This document shows positions 1-5,905 of a stretch of DNA of 5,905 nt, one piece after another; within the stretch, counting starts at the first letter, position 1, and each line of letters begins with the position of its first letter. The stretch spans positions 1 through 5,905 of the forward strand of contig JABSQI010000119.1 in assembly GCA_013215905.1 (NCBI GenBank), written 5' to 3'. Below the pieces are notes generated by a model that did no database searches, had not been told where the DNA came from, and worked only from the letters and a program-made list of their open reading frames with translations. Position numbers and translations under genes: made by a program. This stretch comes from Legionellales bacterium (GTDB lineage: Bacteria; Pseudomonadota; Gammaproteobacteria; PIVX01).

Positions 1-1190
1 CTAGCAAAGTAGTCGCAATTGTAGGCGAAATAAATGAAAAAAATGAAATAGAAATAATCGGAGTAGGCTCAAATCCTTCTATAGGATTGAAAAGAGGAGC
101 AGTGGTTAATATTGAATCGACGGTAAAATCTATTAAAAAAGCTACTAAAGATGCTGAGGATATGGCTGGGTGTAAGATTTATTCAACTTTTACAGGAATT
201 GCTGGGAGCCACATTCGTAGTTTAAATTCTCATGGGATAGTTGCTATACAAAATAGAGAGGTTTCTAATGCTGATATTGAAAGAGTAATTGATGCAGCAA
301 AAGCTGTTGCTATACCAGCAGATCAGAAGTTGTTACATATAATTCCTCAAGAGTATGTGATTGATAGTCAAGAAGGAATTAAAGATCCGGTAGGTATGTC
401 AGGTGTACGTCTTGAATCTAGAGTTCATATGGTTTCTGGTTCTGTGAGTGCAGCTCAAAATATTGTTAAATGTGTTAGAAAATGTGGTTTGAGTGTTGGG
501 AATATAATTTTAGAACAGCTTGCTTCTAGTCATGTTGTTTTAACAGAAGATGAAAAAGAATTGGGGGTGTGTCTTGTTGATATTGGTGGAGGAACTACTG
601 ATATTGCAATATTTACTGAAGGTTCTATAAGGCACACAGCTAATATACCTATTGCAGGTGATCAGGTGACTAATGATATTGCAGTTGCTATCCGTACTCC
701 GACAAAAGCTGCGGAAGAAATTAAATTAAAACATGGTTGCGCATTAATGAATGTAGCTAATCCAGGGGAAACTATTGAAGTACCAAGTATTAATGAAAAG
801 CCTAGTAGAAATATTACTAAAATAGATCTTGCAGAAGTTATTGAAGCAAGATACGAAGAGCTTTTTAGGCTAGTTAGGGCTGAGTTAAGAAAAAGTGGGT
901 TCGATGAGCTTATTCCTGCAGGAATAGTTTTAACCGGTGGTGGTAGTAAAGTTTCAGGGGCAATTGATCTTGGTGAGGCAGTTTTTCAAATGCCTGTGAG
1001 ATTAGGAACGCCTAAAAAAATAGCAGGATTGACAGAAGTTGTTAATAACCCTATATATTCTACAGGAGTTGGATTATTATTATATGGTTACGAACAAAAA
1101 ATTTCTGGTAGAAGTGATGATTCTTTAATGAAGAGCGCTTATTCTGGTATTTGGACTAGAATGAAGAATTGGTTTCATAATAATTTTTAA
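1..1190 (+). CDS. ftsA: Cell division protein FtsA, 5'-truncated by the window edge
   Basis: FtsA is an actin-like ATPase that binds the FtsZ C-terminal tail, anchors the Z-ring to the inner membrane and recruits later division proteins. The frame is open from base 3 to a TAA at 1188-1190, giving 395 residues. The first visible residues (SKVVAIVGEI) align with about residue 18 of E. coli FtsA, so roughly 17 residues, including the first phosphate loop and the start codon, lie off the window. A TTG at 87 is not the start because conserved sequence continues upstream of it. Visible landmarks are the phosphate-2 motif DIGGGTTD (579-602), the adenosine motif GIVLTGGGSKVSG (921-959), and a C-terminal amphipathic membrane-targeting helix with WTRMKNWF (from 1152), like E. 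coli SWIKRLNSWL. HIIPQEY and GVRLESRVH are further strong family matches. It is followed after 9 bases by ftsZ, the usual dcw order, so the two are probably co-transcribed. Confidence 0.97.
   Translation, partial: SKVVAIVGEINEKNEIEIIGVGSNPSIGLKRGAVVNIESTVKSIKKATKDAEDMAGCKIYSTFTGIAGSHIRSLNSHGIVAIQNREVSNADIERVIDAAKAVAIPADQKLLHIIPQEYVIDSQEGIKDPVGMSGVRLESRVHMVSGSVSAAQNIVKCVRKCGLSVGNIILEQLASSHVVLTEDEKELGVCLVDIGGGTTDIAIFTEGSIRHTANIPIAGDQVTNDIAVAIRTPTKAAEEIKLKHGCALMNVANPGETIEVPSINEKPSRNITKIDLAEVIEARYEELFRLVRAELRKSGFDELIPAGIVLTGGGSKVSGAIDLGEAVFQMPVRLGTPKKIAGLTEVVNNPIYSTGVGLLLYGYEQKISGRSDDSLMKSAYSGIWTRMKNWFHNNF
1029..1057 (+). promoter_or_regulatory. Candidate internal promoter for ftsZ inside ftsA
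   Basis: A perfect -35 hexamer TTGACA (1029-1034) is followed after 17 bases by TATATA (1052-1057). TATATT at 1054-1059 is an alternative -10 with a 19-base gap. Transcription would start about 135 bases before the ftsZ ATG. E. coli has several ftsZ promoters inside ftsA, which makes the position plausible. The same bases encode a conserved FtsA stretch (GLTEVVNNPIYSTG), so the match may partly be a by-product of protein conservation in AT-rich DNA. Confidence 0.4.
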
Positions 1191-1194
1191 GGTG
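1189..1194 (+). promoter_or_regulatory. Ribosome binding site of ftsZ
   Basis: AAGGTG overlaps the ftsA stop codon and ends 5 bases before the ATG at 1200. It supports that ATG as the ftsZ start over the in-frame ATG at 1221, which has no purine-rich stretch before it. The overlap with the ftsA stop suits translational coupling between the two genes. Confidence 0.75.
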
Positions 1195-1199
1195 AAAAT

Positions 1200-2369
1200 A
1201 TGAATTATAATAGCGATTTAATGTTTGAAGTATTGAATGATAAGGATCAAAGTGCTGTCATAAAGGTTATTGGTGTTGGTGGCGGTGGTGGTAATGCTAT
1301 TGAGCATATGGTCGCTGAATCTATAGAAGGAGTAGAGTTTATAATTGCCAATACAGATGCTCAAGCTGTACAAAATTCTAGTGTCAAAACAATTATTCAA
1401 CTTGGTGAATTAATGACCAAGGGGCTTGGTGCAGGGGCAAATCCTGACGTAGGTAGAAGAGCCGCTGAAGAAGATCATGATAAGATCCGTAGTGTTTTGC
1501 ATGGTTCTGATATGGTATTTATTACCTGTGGGATGGGAGGCGGAACAGGAACTGGAGCAAGCCCAGTCATTGCAGAGATAGCTAAATCAATGGATATTTT
1601 GACCGTAGCTATTGTAACAAAACCTTTTTCCCATGAAGGTAAACAGCGTATGGCTGTTGCAGATGAAGGGATTGAAAATCTTGCTAAACATGTTGATTCT
1701 TTGATTACAATTCCAAATGATAAGCTACTGTCAGTTCTAGGAAGTAGTATTACTTTATTAAATGCCTTTAAGTCTGCAAATGGTGTTTTACAAGGAGCAG
1801 TTCAGGGTATTGCTGAGCTTATTACAAGGCCTGGTTTAATAAATGTCGATTTTGCGGATGTTAGAACCGTCATGTCTGAGATGGGTATGGCTGTTATGGG
1901 TACAGGCTCTGCTATTGGTGAGCATAGAGCTAAAGAAGCGGCTGAAATAGCGGTATCTAGCCCTCTTTTAGAGGATGTTAACTTTGATGGGGCTAAAGGG
2001 GTATTGATTAATATAACAGTTGGTGGTGATATTTCACTTGGCGAGTTTAAGGAAGTAGGAGATGTTGTAAAAGATTTTGTTTCTGATAATGCTACAGTTG
2101 TTATTGGTACTGTGATAGATGATGAATTGCACGATGAAATGAGGGTTACAGTCATTGTAACTGGTATTAATAATGTAACAAATGAACGAAAGATTGGAAT
2201 TGATACCAAGAGAAAAGATGGTACACTGGATTATAATCAATTGGAAAAACCTACTGTTATACGTAAACAAGGTGCTGTAGACGATAATCTTGACGAACAG
2301 GTGCCTGCCGATGTAGAGTATTTGGATATTCCGGCATTTTTAAGAAGAAAACATAAGAATAACTTGTAG
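1200..2369 (+). CDS. ftsZ: Cell division GTPase FtsZ
   Basis: FtsZ is the tubulin-like GTPase that polymerises into the mid-cell Z-ring. The protein is 389 residues (383 in E. coli) and looks complete. Seen in order: the G1 loop GVGGGGGNA (about 25-33), the tubulin signature GGGTGTGA (113-120), the T7 loop NVDFAD (215-220) that supplies the acidic residues for GTP hydrolysis by the neighbouring subunit, a variable linker (about 322-370), and the conserved C-terminal peptide YLDIPAFLRR (374-383) that binds FtsA and ZipA. The chosen start gives a 7-residue leader (MNYNSDL) before M8, which aligns with the E. coli initiator (MFE). The upstream ATG is preferred because of its Shine-Dalgarno. The tail after the conserved peptide (KHKNNL) is basic, unlike the E. 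coli KQAD end. It lies 9 bases after ftsA and 87 before lpxC. Confidence 0.98.
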   Translation: MNYNSDLMFEVLNDKDQSAVIKVIGVGGGGGNAIEHMVAESIEGVEFIIANTDAQAVQNSSVKTIIQLGELMTKGLGAGANPDVGRRAAEEDHDKIRSVLHGSDMVFITCGMGGGTGTGASPVIAEIAKSMDILTVAIVTKPFSHEGKQRMAVADEGIENLAKHVDSLITIPNDKLLSVLGSSITLLNAFKSANGVLQGAVQGIAELITRPGLINVDFADVRTVMSEMGMAVMGTGSAIGEHRAKEAAEIAVSSPLLEDVNFDGAKGVLINITVGGDISLGEFKEVGDVVKDFVSDNATVVIGTVIDDELHDEMRVTVIVTGINNVTNERKIGIDTKRKDGTLDYNQLEKPTVIRKQGAVDDNLDEQVPADVEYLDIPAFLRRKHKNNL

Positions 2370-2379
2370 CTTATGGATT

Positions 2380-2419
2380 TTGTTGTTAATTATACTTGAT
2401 TATTTTAAAATTGTTGTTA
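2380..2419 (+). repeat. 9-base direct repeat in the ftsZ-lpxC gap
   Basis: TTGTTGTTA occurs at 2380-2388 and again at 2411-2419, 31 bases apart start to start, close to three helical turns. The copies flank the candidate -35 box of lpxC, and the second overlaps the candidate -10 box. This spacing would suit a protein binding twice on one face of the helix, but repeats of this length and composition can arise by chance in AT-rich DNA. Confidence 0.4.
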
Positions 2420-2423
2420 CAAT
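2396..2423 (+). promoter_or_regulatory. Candidate lpxC promoter
   Basis: TTGATT (2396-2401, four of six consensus bases) and TACAAT (2418-2423, five of six) are separated by 16 bases. Transcription would start near 2430 and leave a leader of about 27 bases before the lpxC ATG. An alternating TA tract follows (2431-2441). A second, weaker possibility is TTGTTA (2414-2419) with TATATT (2437-2442), which would give an almost leaderless message. The 87-base gap and the absence of a clear terminator after ftsZ also allow read-through from ftsZ. Confidence 0.4.
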
Positions 2424-2428
2424 AACAA
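2414..2428. repeat. Inverted repeat over the lpxC promoter candidate
   Basis: TTGTTA (2414-2419) and TAACAA (2423-2428) are perfect reverse complements separated by CAA. The 15-base element covers the candidate -10 box TACAAT. It is too weak to be a terminator and has no T-run after it, so an operator-like site is the better guess if it is functional. Confidence 0.35.
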
Positions 2429-2456
2429 TGTATATATATATTGAACATCTGAATAA

Positions 2457-3368
2457 ATGATAAGACAAAGAACATTTAAAAATGTCATTAAAGCCACTGG
2501 TTTAGGGTTGCATTCTGGTAAAAAAGTTTATATGACTTTGAGGCCAGCACCAGTTAATACAGGCATTGTTTTTCGCAGACTTGATTTAGATGATCCTGTA
2601 TATATTCCTGCAAAAGTTAGTTTTGTAGGAGATACTCGTATGTGTACCTGTCTTGAAAAAGATGGTATCAAAATATCAACTGTTGAACATCTTATGGCTG
2701 CCCTAGCGGGTCTTGGAATTGATAATGCTTATATAGATCTTACATCTGATGAAGTTCCTATAATGGACGGTAGCTCTGCCCCTTTTATTTTTCTCATGCA
2801 ATCTGCAGGAATAGAAGAGCAAGATGCTGCTAAAAGATTTATTCGAGTAAAAAAATCAATAATGGTTGGGGGTGAGGATAAATCTGTAAGGTTGGAGCCT
2901 TTTAGTGGTTTTAAGGTTTCATTTAAGATTGATTTTGATCATCCTGTTTTTAAAGATAAGCCAAATTCTTTAACAATCGATTTTTCTACAACATCTTTTG
3001 TTAAAGAGATTAGTAGGGCTCGTACTTTTGGTTTTATGTCTGAATATGAGATGCTTAAAGAAAATAATTTAGCATTAGGCGGTAGTATGCATAACGCCAT
3101 TGTTGTAGATGATTTTAGAATTCTTAATTCTGATGGGTTACGTTATAATGATGAATTTGTAAAACATAAAATCTTAGATGCAATTGGTGATTTATATTTG
3201 TTAGGTCATGGTGTAATTGGAGAATTTATTGGCTATAGATCTGGCCATCATATGAATAATATGATCCTCAATGCTTTATTGGAAGATCAAGAGGCATGGG
3301 AATTTATCGAGTTTGATAATTATGAAAAATTGCCTATAACTTTCTTTGCTCCAAGTTTTTCTGTTTAA
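2457..3368 (+). CDS. lpxC: UDP-3-O-acyl-N-acetylglucosamine deacetylase LpxC
   Basis: LpxC is the cytoplasmic zinc hydrolase that removes acetate from UDP-3-O-acyl-GlcNAc, the committed step of lipid A synthesis. The product has 303 residues (305 in E. coli). Zinc ligands are visible as H78 (in STVEHL), H237 and D241 (in VKHKILD). The catalytic residues are E77 and H264 (in RSGHH). The motif IMDGSSAPF (102-110) and SRARTFGF (186-193) are family hallmarks. The start is fixed: the codon directly before the ATG is an in-frame TAA (2454-2456), the N-terminus MIRQRT matches E. coli MIKQRT, and the next Met would remove conserved sequence. Yet no convincing Shine-Dalgarno precedes it. The C-terminus ends APSFSV, not the AVLA end that FtsH recognises in E. 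coli LpxC. The gene ends TAATAG, 7 bases from the convergent dciA-like stop. Confidence 0.98.
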   Translation: MIRQRTFKNVIKATGLGLHSGKKVYMTLRPAPVNTGIVFRRLDLDDPVYIPAKVSFVGDTRMCTCLEKDGIKISTVEHLMAALAGLGIDNAYIDLTSDEVPIMDGSSAPFIFLMQSAGIEEQDAAKRFIRVKKSIMVGGEDKSVRLEPFSGFKVSFKIDFDHPVFKDKPNSLTIDFSTTSFVKEISRARTFGFMSEYEMLKENNLALGGSMHNAIVVDDFRILNSDGLRYNDEFVKHKILDAIGDLYLLGHGVIGEFIGYRSGHHMNNMILNALLEDQEAWEFIEFDNYEKLPITFFAPSFSV

Positions 3369-3375
3369 TAGAATG

Positions 3376-3666
3376 CTATCTTGGTTTGATGTATAAATCT
3401 ATTTTATCTATATTTTGAAATTCTTTTTTTGCTATTTCTAGCAGTTTATCGTATATAAATTTTCCTTTTGTTGCCCACGCTGCGCTAGAAAATTCTAGTA
3501 TTAAGCAATTATCGCGGATATTGGCTACAGTAAATTGATCTTTAATTGGATCAGTTATGTATTTTCTATATATTTTGTTAAGTGCTATAATTTGTTGTGA
3601 TTTTAAACATATACCATTAAGTTTGCTATTTTTATCGTTTAAAACGTGACTAAAGTTATTCATCAT
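3376..3666 (-). CDS. dciA: DUF721 / DciA-like protein, probable DnaB helicase loader
   Basis: This 96-residue protein fits the DUF721 (DciA) family, which loads the replicative helicase DnaB at the origin in bacteria lacking DnaC or DnaI. Evidence is its place between lpxC and secA, where many Gammaproteobacteria carry this family, and its pattern: N-terminal helical segment, strand NCLILEFSS (53-61), the signature SSAAWATK (60-67), a helix DKLLEIAKKEF (73-83), and a final strand KIDLYIKP (88-95). The match is by motif and context, not full alignment. It ends right after the last strand, with no C-terminal extension of the kind known from Vibrio DciA. Two adjacent ATG codons (3664-3666 and 3661-3663) could start it, and neither has a clear Shine-Dalgarno; I give the longer form. 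It runs opposite to every other gene here, tail to tail with lpxC and head to head with secA. Confidence 0.8.
   Translation of the reverse strand: MMNNFSHVLNDKNSKLNGICLKSQQIIALNKIYRKYITDPIKDQFTVANIRDNCLILEFSSAAWATKGKFIYDKLLEIAKKEFQNIDKIDLYIKPR
3583..3591 (+). promoter_or_regulatory. Candidate extended -10 promoter for secA, inside the dciA-like gene
   Basis: TGCTATAAT is a perfect extended -10 element (TG, one base, TATAAT at 3586-3591). The -35 position 17 bases upstream reads TTTCTA (3563-3568), only three of six, but extended -10 promoters tolerate that. Transcription would start near 3598 and give secA a leader of about 110 bases, antisense to the first part of the dciA-like message. Confidence 0.35.
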
Positions 3667-3707
3667 AACATCTAATTAGTTTATAATTACTTATTTTTCT
3701 AAGGTAA
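3659..3707. promoter_or_regulatory. Candidate overlapping divergent promoters for secA and the dciA-like gene
   Basis: The palindrome TTATAA (3681-3686) reads as a -10 box both ways. On the plus strand TATAAT (3682-3687) has a weak -35 TTCATC (3659-3664) 17 bases upstream, giving a secA start near 3694. On the minus strand TATAAA (3685-3680) has a weak -35 TTACCT (3707-3702) at 16 bases, giving a dciA-like start near 3673 and a leader of only about 7 bases. The intergenic gap is just 44 bases, so promoters for the two genes must overlap here or lie inside the neighbouring genes. Confidence 0.4.
3701..3705 (+). promoter_or_regulatory. Ribosome binding site of secA
   Basis: AAGGT ends 5 bases before the ATG at 3711. 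It fixes that start, which also matches the family N-terminus. Confidence 0.75.
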
Positions 3708-3710
3708 CTA

Positions 3711-5905
3711 ATGTTTAAAACCATTCTAACAAAAATAATAGGAAGTAGAAACGATAGAGTTTTAAAATCTCTTAATAAGAAAGTAGATATTATAAATTCT
3801 TTAGCAGATGATATTGCTAATTTAAGCGATGCAGAACTTGCAGGAAAAACAGAGCATTTTAAAGAAAAAATACGGCAAGGGAAGGATATTGAGCATATTT
3901 TGCCTGAAGCGTTTGCTGTTGTCAGAGAGGCGAGTACAAGAATATTACAAATGCGACATTTTGATGTACAATTGATTGGTGGATTAGTCTTACATCATGG
4001 AAAAATTGCTGAAATGCGTACAGGTGAAGGTAAAACTTTAGTTGCTACTTTGCCGGCATACTTGAACGCTTTATCTGGAAAAGGGGTTCATATTGTAACT
4101 GTAAATGATTATCTTGCTAGAAGGGATAGCGAATGGATGAGACCAGTATATGAATTTCTAGGTATGACGGTTGGAGTTATCTTATCTGATATGTCTTATG
4201 AAGATCGCAAGGTAGCTTATAACTCAGATATAACCTATGGTACAAATAATGAGTTTGGGTTTGATTATCTTAGAGATAATATGGCATTCTCCAATGATGA
4301 AAGAGTTCAAAGAGAATTAAATTTTGCTGTAATTGATGAAGTTGATTCTATATTGATCGATGAAGCTCGTACTCCGCTAATTATATCAGGCCCTGCTGAA
4401 GATAGTTCTGATTTATATATAAAGATCAATAATATTGTGCCAAAGTTAGATCGTACCTATGAGGAAAAAGGTGAGGATGGTGATTATTATGTAGATGAAA
4501 AATCTCATCAAGTTACTTTATCTGAAAAAGGTCATCAGAAAGTTGAAGAGTTGATGGTTAATTTTGGCTTGATAAAGGAAGGTACTAGTTTATATTCAGC
4601 TAGTAATATTTCATTAATGCATTATTTAAATGCATCACTAAAAGCCCATAGCTTACATACAAGAGATGTAGAATATGTCGTACAGAATGGAGAAATAGTT
4701 ATTGTTGATGAACATACAGGACGGACTATGCCAGGTAGAAGATGGTCTGATGGCATACATCAAGCTATTGAAGCTAAAGAAAGTGTAAATATAAGGAATG
4801 AAAATCAGACTCTAGCGTCCATAACTTTCCAGAATTATTTTAGATTATATGACAAGCTTTCAGGAATGACAGGAACAGCTGATACCGAGGCATATGAATT
4901 CCAGCAAATTTATAAATTGGAAGTTATCGTTATCCCTACTAATAAACCAATGATTAGAAATGATGAAACAGATCTAGTTTTTCTAGATATCAAATCTAAG
5001 TATGAAGCTATTGTCGAAGATATAAAAGATTGTGTAAAGCGCGAGCAACCTGTTTTGGTAGGAACAACTTCTATTGAAGCATCAGAAGTTTTATCTGAGC
5101 TATTAAGGAAATACAAAATTCAGCATAATGTGCTAAATGCTAAATATCATGAGAAAGAAGCTTATATAGTTGCGGAGGCAGGAAGGCCAGGTTCTGTTAC
5201 TATTGCTACGAATATGGCAGGTAGAGGTACAGATATTGTCTTGGGTGGTAGTGTTGATAGTGAGATTTCTAAATTAGGTACTGGCGCTACAGAACAACAA
5301 ATTTCTAATATAAAAAATAATCACATCGTTTACCACCAAAAGGTTATTGATGCTGGAGGATTAAGAATTATTGGTTCAGAAAGGCATGAATCTAGACGTA
5401 TTGATAATCAATTAAGAGGGCGTGCTGGAAGGCAAGGTGATCCTGGTAGCAGCAGATTCTATTTGTCCTTAGAAGATAAATTGCTGAGAATATTTGCTAG
5501 TGAGCGTATGTCAGGTATGATGCAAAAACTTGGTATGCAGGAAGGTGAGTCTATAGAGCATCCTTGGATTAATAAGGCTATAGAAAACGCACAGCGTAAG
5601 TTCGAAGGTAGTAATTTTGATATACGTAAGCAGTTGTTAGAATATGATAATGTTGCAAATGATCACCGCCAAGTTATTTATAAACAGAGAAAAGACTTAT
5701 TAGACGCCAAAGATATCGGTGAAACAATTGATAATATTATTTTAGATGTTGTTGATAATACAATTAGTCAATTTATTCCTCCTAATTCTATTGAGGAACA
5801 ATGGGATATTTCAGGGTTAGAAAAGCAGTTAGATATCGAATGTTCTTTAGAACTTCCAATTAGTGAATGGCTTGAAAATGACGAAGAATTGCATGAAGAA
5901 CCACT
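3711..5905 (+). CDS. secA: Preprotein translocase ATPase SecA, 3'-truncated by the window edge
   Basis: SecA is the DEAD-box-like motor that pushes unfolded preproteins through SecYEG. I translated the frame from the ATG at 3711 to the right edge without meeting a stop: 731 full codons. Domains in order: nucleotide-binding domain 1 with Walker A MRTGEGKT (102-109) and Walker [16 protein letters not shown] (207-221); the preprotein cross-linking domain inserted after it (about 222-370); nucleotide-binding domain 2 with [11 protein letters not shown] (499-509) and [11 protein letters not shown] (567-577), whose arginines contact ATP; then the start of the helical scaffold and wing region, including [17 protein letters not shown]. 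It breaks off at the point matching ELHEE in E. coli, so about 170 residues are missing, including any C-terminal zinc-binding tail. No secM-like gene precedes it; the upstream neighbour is the divergent dciA-like gene, so regulation by SecM arrest is not expected here. Confidence 0.98.
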   Translation, partial: MFKTILTKIIGSRNDRVLKSLNKKVDIINSLADDIANLSDAELAGKTEHFKEKIRQGKDIEHILPEAFAVVREASTRILQMRHFDVQLIGGLVLHHGKIAEMRTGEGKTLVATLPAYLNALSGKGVHIVTVNDYLARRDSEWMRPVYEFLGMTVGVILSDMSYEDRKVAYNSDITYGTNNEFGFDYLRDNMAFSNDERVQRELNFAVIDEVDSILIDEARTPLIISGPAEDSSDLYIKINNIVPKLDRTYEEKGEDGDYYVDEKSHQVTLSEKGHQKVEELMVNFGLIKEGTSLYSASNISLMHYLNASLKAHSLHTRDVEYVVQNGEIVIVDEHTGRTMPGRRWSDGIHQAIEAKESVNIRNENQTLASITFQNYFRLYDKLSGMTGTADTEAYEFQQIYKLEVIVIPTNKPMIRNDETDLVFLDIKSKYEAIVEDIKDCVKREQPVLVGTTSIEASEVLSELLRKYKIQHNVLNAKYHEKEAYIVAEAGRPGSVTIATNMAGRGTDIVLGGSVDSEISKLGTGATEQQISNIKNNHIVYHQKVIDAGGLRIIGSERHESRRIDNQLRGRAGRQGDPGSSRFYLSLEDKLLRIFASERMSGMMQKLGMQEGESIEHPWINKAIENAQRKFEGSNFDIRKQLLEYDNVANDHRQVIYKQRKDLLDAKDIGETIDNIILDVVDNTISQFIPPNSIEEQWDISGLEKQLDIECSLELPISEWLENDEELHEEP

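Noticed and set aside
87..89. TTG at 87 as the start of ftsA
   Set aside because: The frame is open to the left edge, and the residues before it (KVVAIVGEI, IIGVGSNPS) match FtsA, so the gene begins off the window.
1221..1223. ATG at 1221 as the ftsZ start, aligning with E. coli Met1
   Set aside because: No Shine-Dalgarno lies before it, while ATG 1200 has AAGGTG at a good distance. It remains a possible secondary start.
1218..1400. A 60-codon minus-strand open frame in ftsZ, and a similar one at 2034-2270
   Set aside because: Both are antisense to conserved ftsZ codons, with no family-like pattern and no separate signals.
1802..2209. A 135-codon open frame on the minus strand
   Set aside because: It lies wholly inside ftsZ, is rich in Ser, Thr, Ile and Pro as expected of an antisense shadow, and has no recognisable motif.
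3351..3384. Terminator hairpin between lpxC and the dciA-like gene (CCAAG 3351-3355 with CTTGG 3380-3384)
   Set aside because: A 5-base stem with a 24-base loop and no following T-run is too weak for an intrinsic terminator on either strand.
3667..3710. A secM-like arrest-peptide gene before secA
   Set aside because: The gap is only 44 bases and the upstream gene is on the opposite strand with a DUF721-like product, so no secretion monitor is encoded here.
4910..5116. A 68-codon minus-strand open frame
   Set aside because: It is antisense to conserved SecA sequence in nucleotide-binding domain 2 and shows no sign of being a real gene.
1..5905. Mobile element, CRISPR array, tRNA or rRNA gene, or a novel multi-gene system
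   Set aside because: The window is filled by five conserved housekeeping genes. No spaced repeat array, terminal repeats, transposase sequence or cloverleaf-like sequence was seen, and no stretch over 87 bases lacks a gene.

Overview
This window is an AT-rich piece of a bacterial chromosome that carries the distal end of a division and cell-wall (dcw) cluster. The gene order is ftsA (5' end off the window), ftsZ, lpxC, a small DUF721/DciA-type gene on the opposite strand, and secA (3' end off the window). This order, the close match of all four long proteins to their E. coli counterparts, and the FtsZ tail YLDIPAFLRR point to a Gammaproteobacterium that makes lipid A. The low G+C content (about one third by eye) and A/T-ending codons suggest an AT-rich lineage, possibly host-associated, but the sequence does not let me name a genus.

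Region by region: positions 1-1190 are the C-terminal 395 codons of ftsA. The reading frame is open through the left edge, so an apparent TTG start at 87 is false. After 9 bases comes ftsZ (1200-2369) with its own Shine-Dalgarno. A promoter-like pair lies inside the end of ftsA, where E. coli also has ftsZ promoters. An 87-base gap (2370-2456) precedes lpxC (2457-3368). It holds a promoter candidate, a 9-base direct repeat and a 6-base inverted repeat, but no evident Shine-Dalgarno for lpxC. The DciA-like gene (complement 3376-3666) converges on lpxC with only 7 bases between the stop codons and diverges from secA. The 44-base dciA-secA gap has a TTATAAT that could act as a -10 box for both genes. 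secA starts at 3711 and stays open through 5905, giving 731 residues.

Functionally, FtsA and FtsZ form the membrane-tethered division ring. LpxC commits precursors to lipid A. SecA is the motor that drives proteins through SecYEG. The DciA-like protein is probably a loader for the replicative helicase DnaB. Together these are growth, envelope and replication housekeeping genes.

This looks like an ordinary, conserved core region. I found no mobile element, CRISPR array, RNA gene or undescribed system. Points worth a second look are regulatory or concern small protein variations: promoter arrangements around lpxC and secA, a DciA reduced to its globular domain, a changed LpxC C-terminus, and a basic FtsZ tail.
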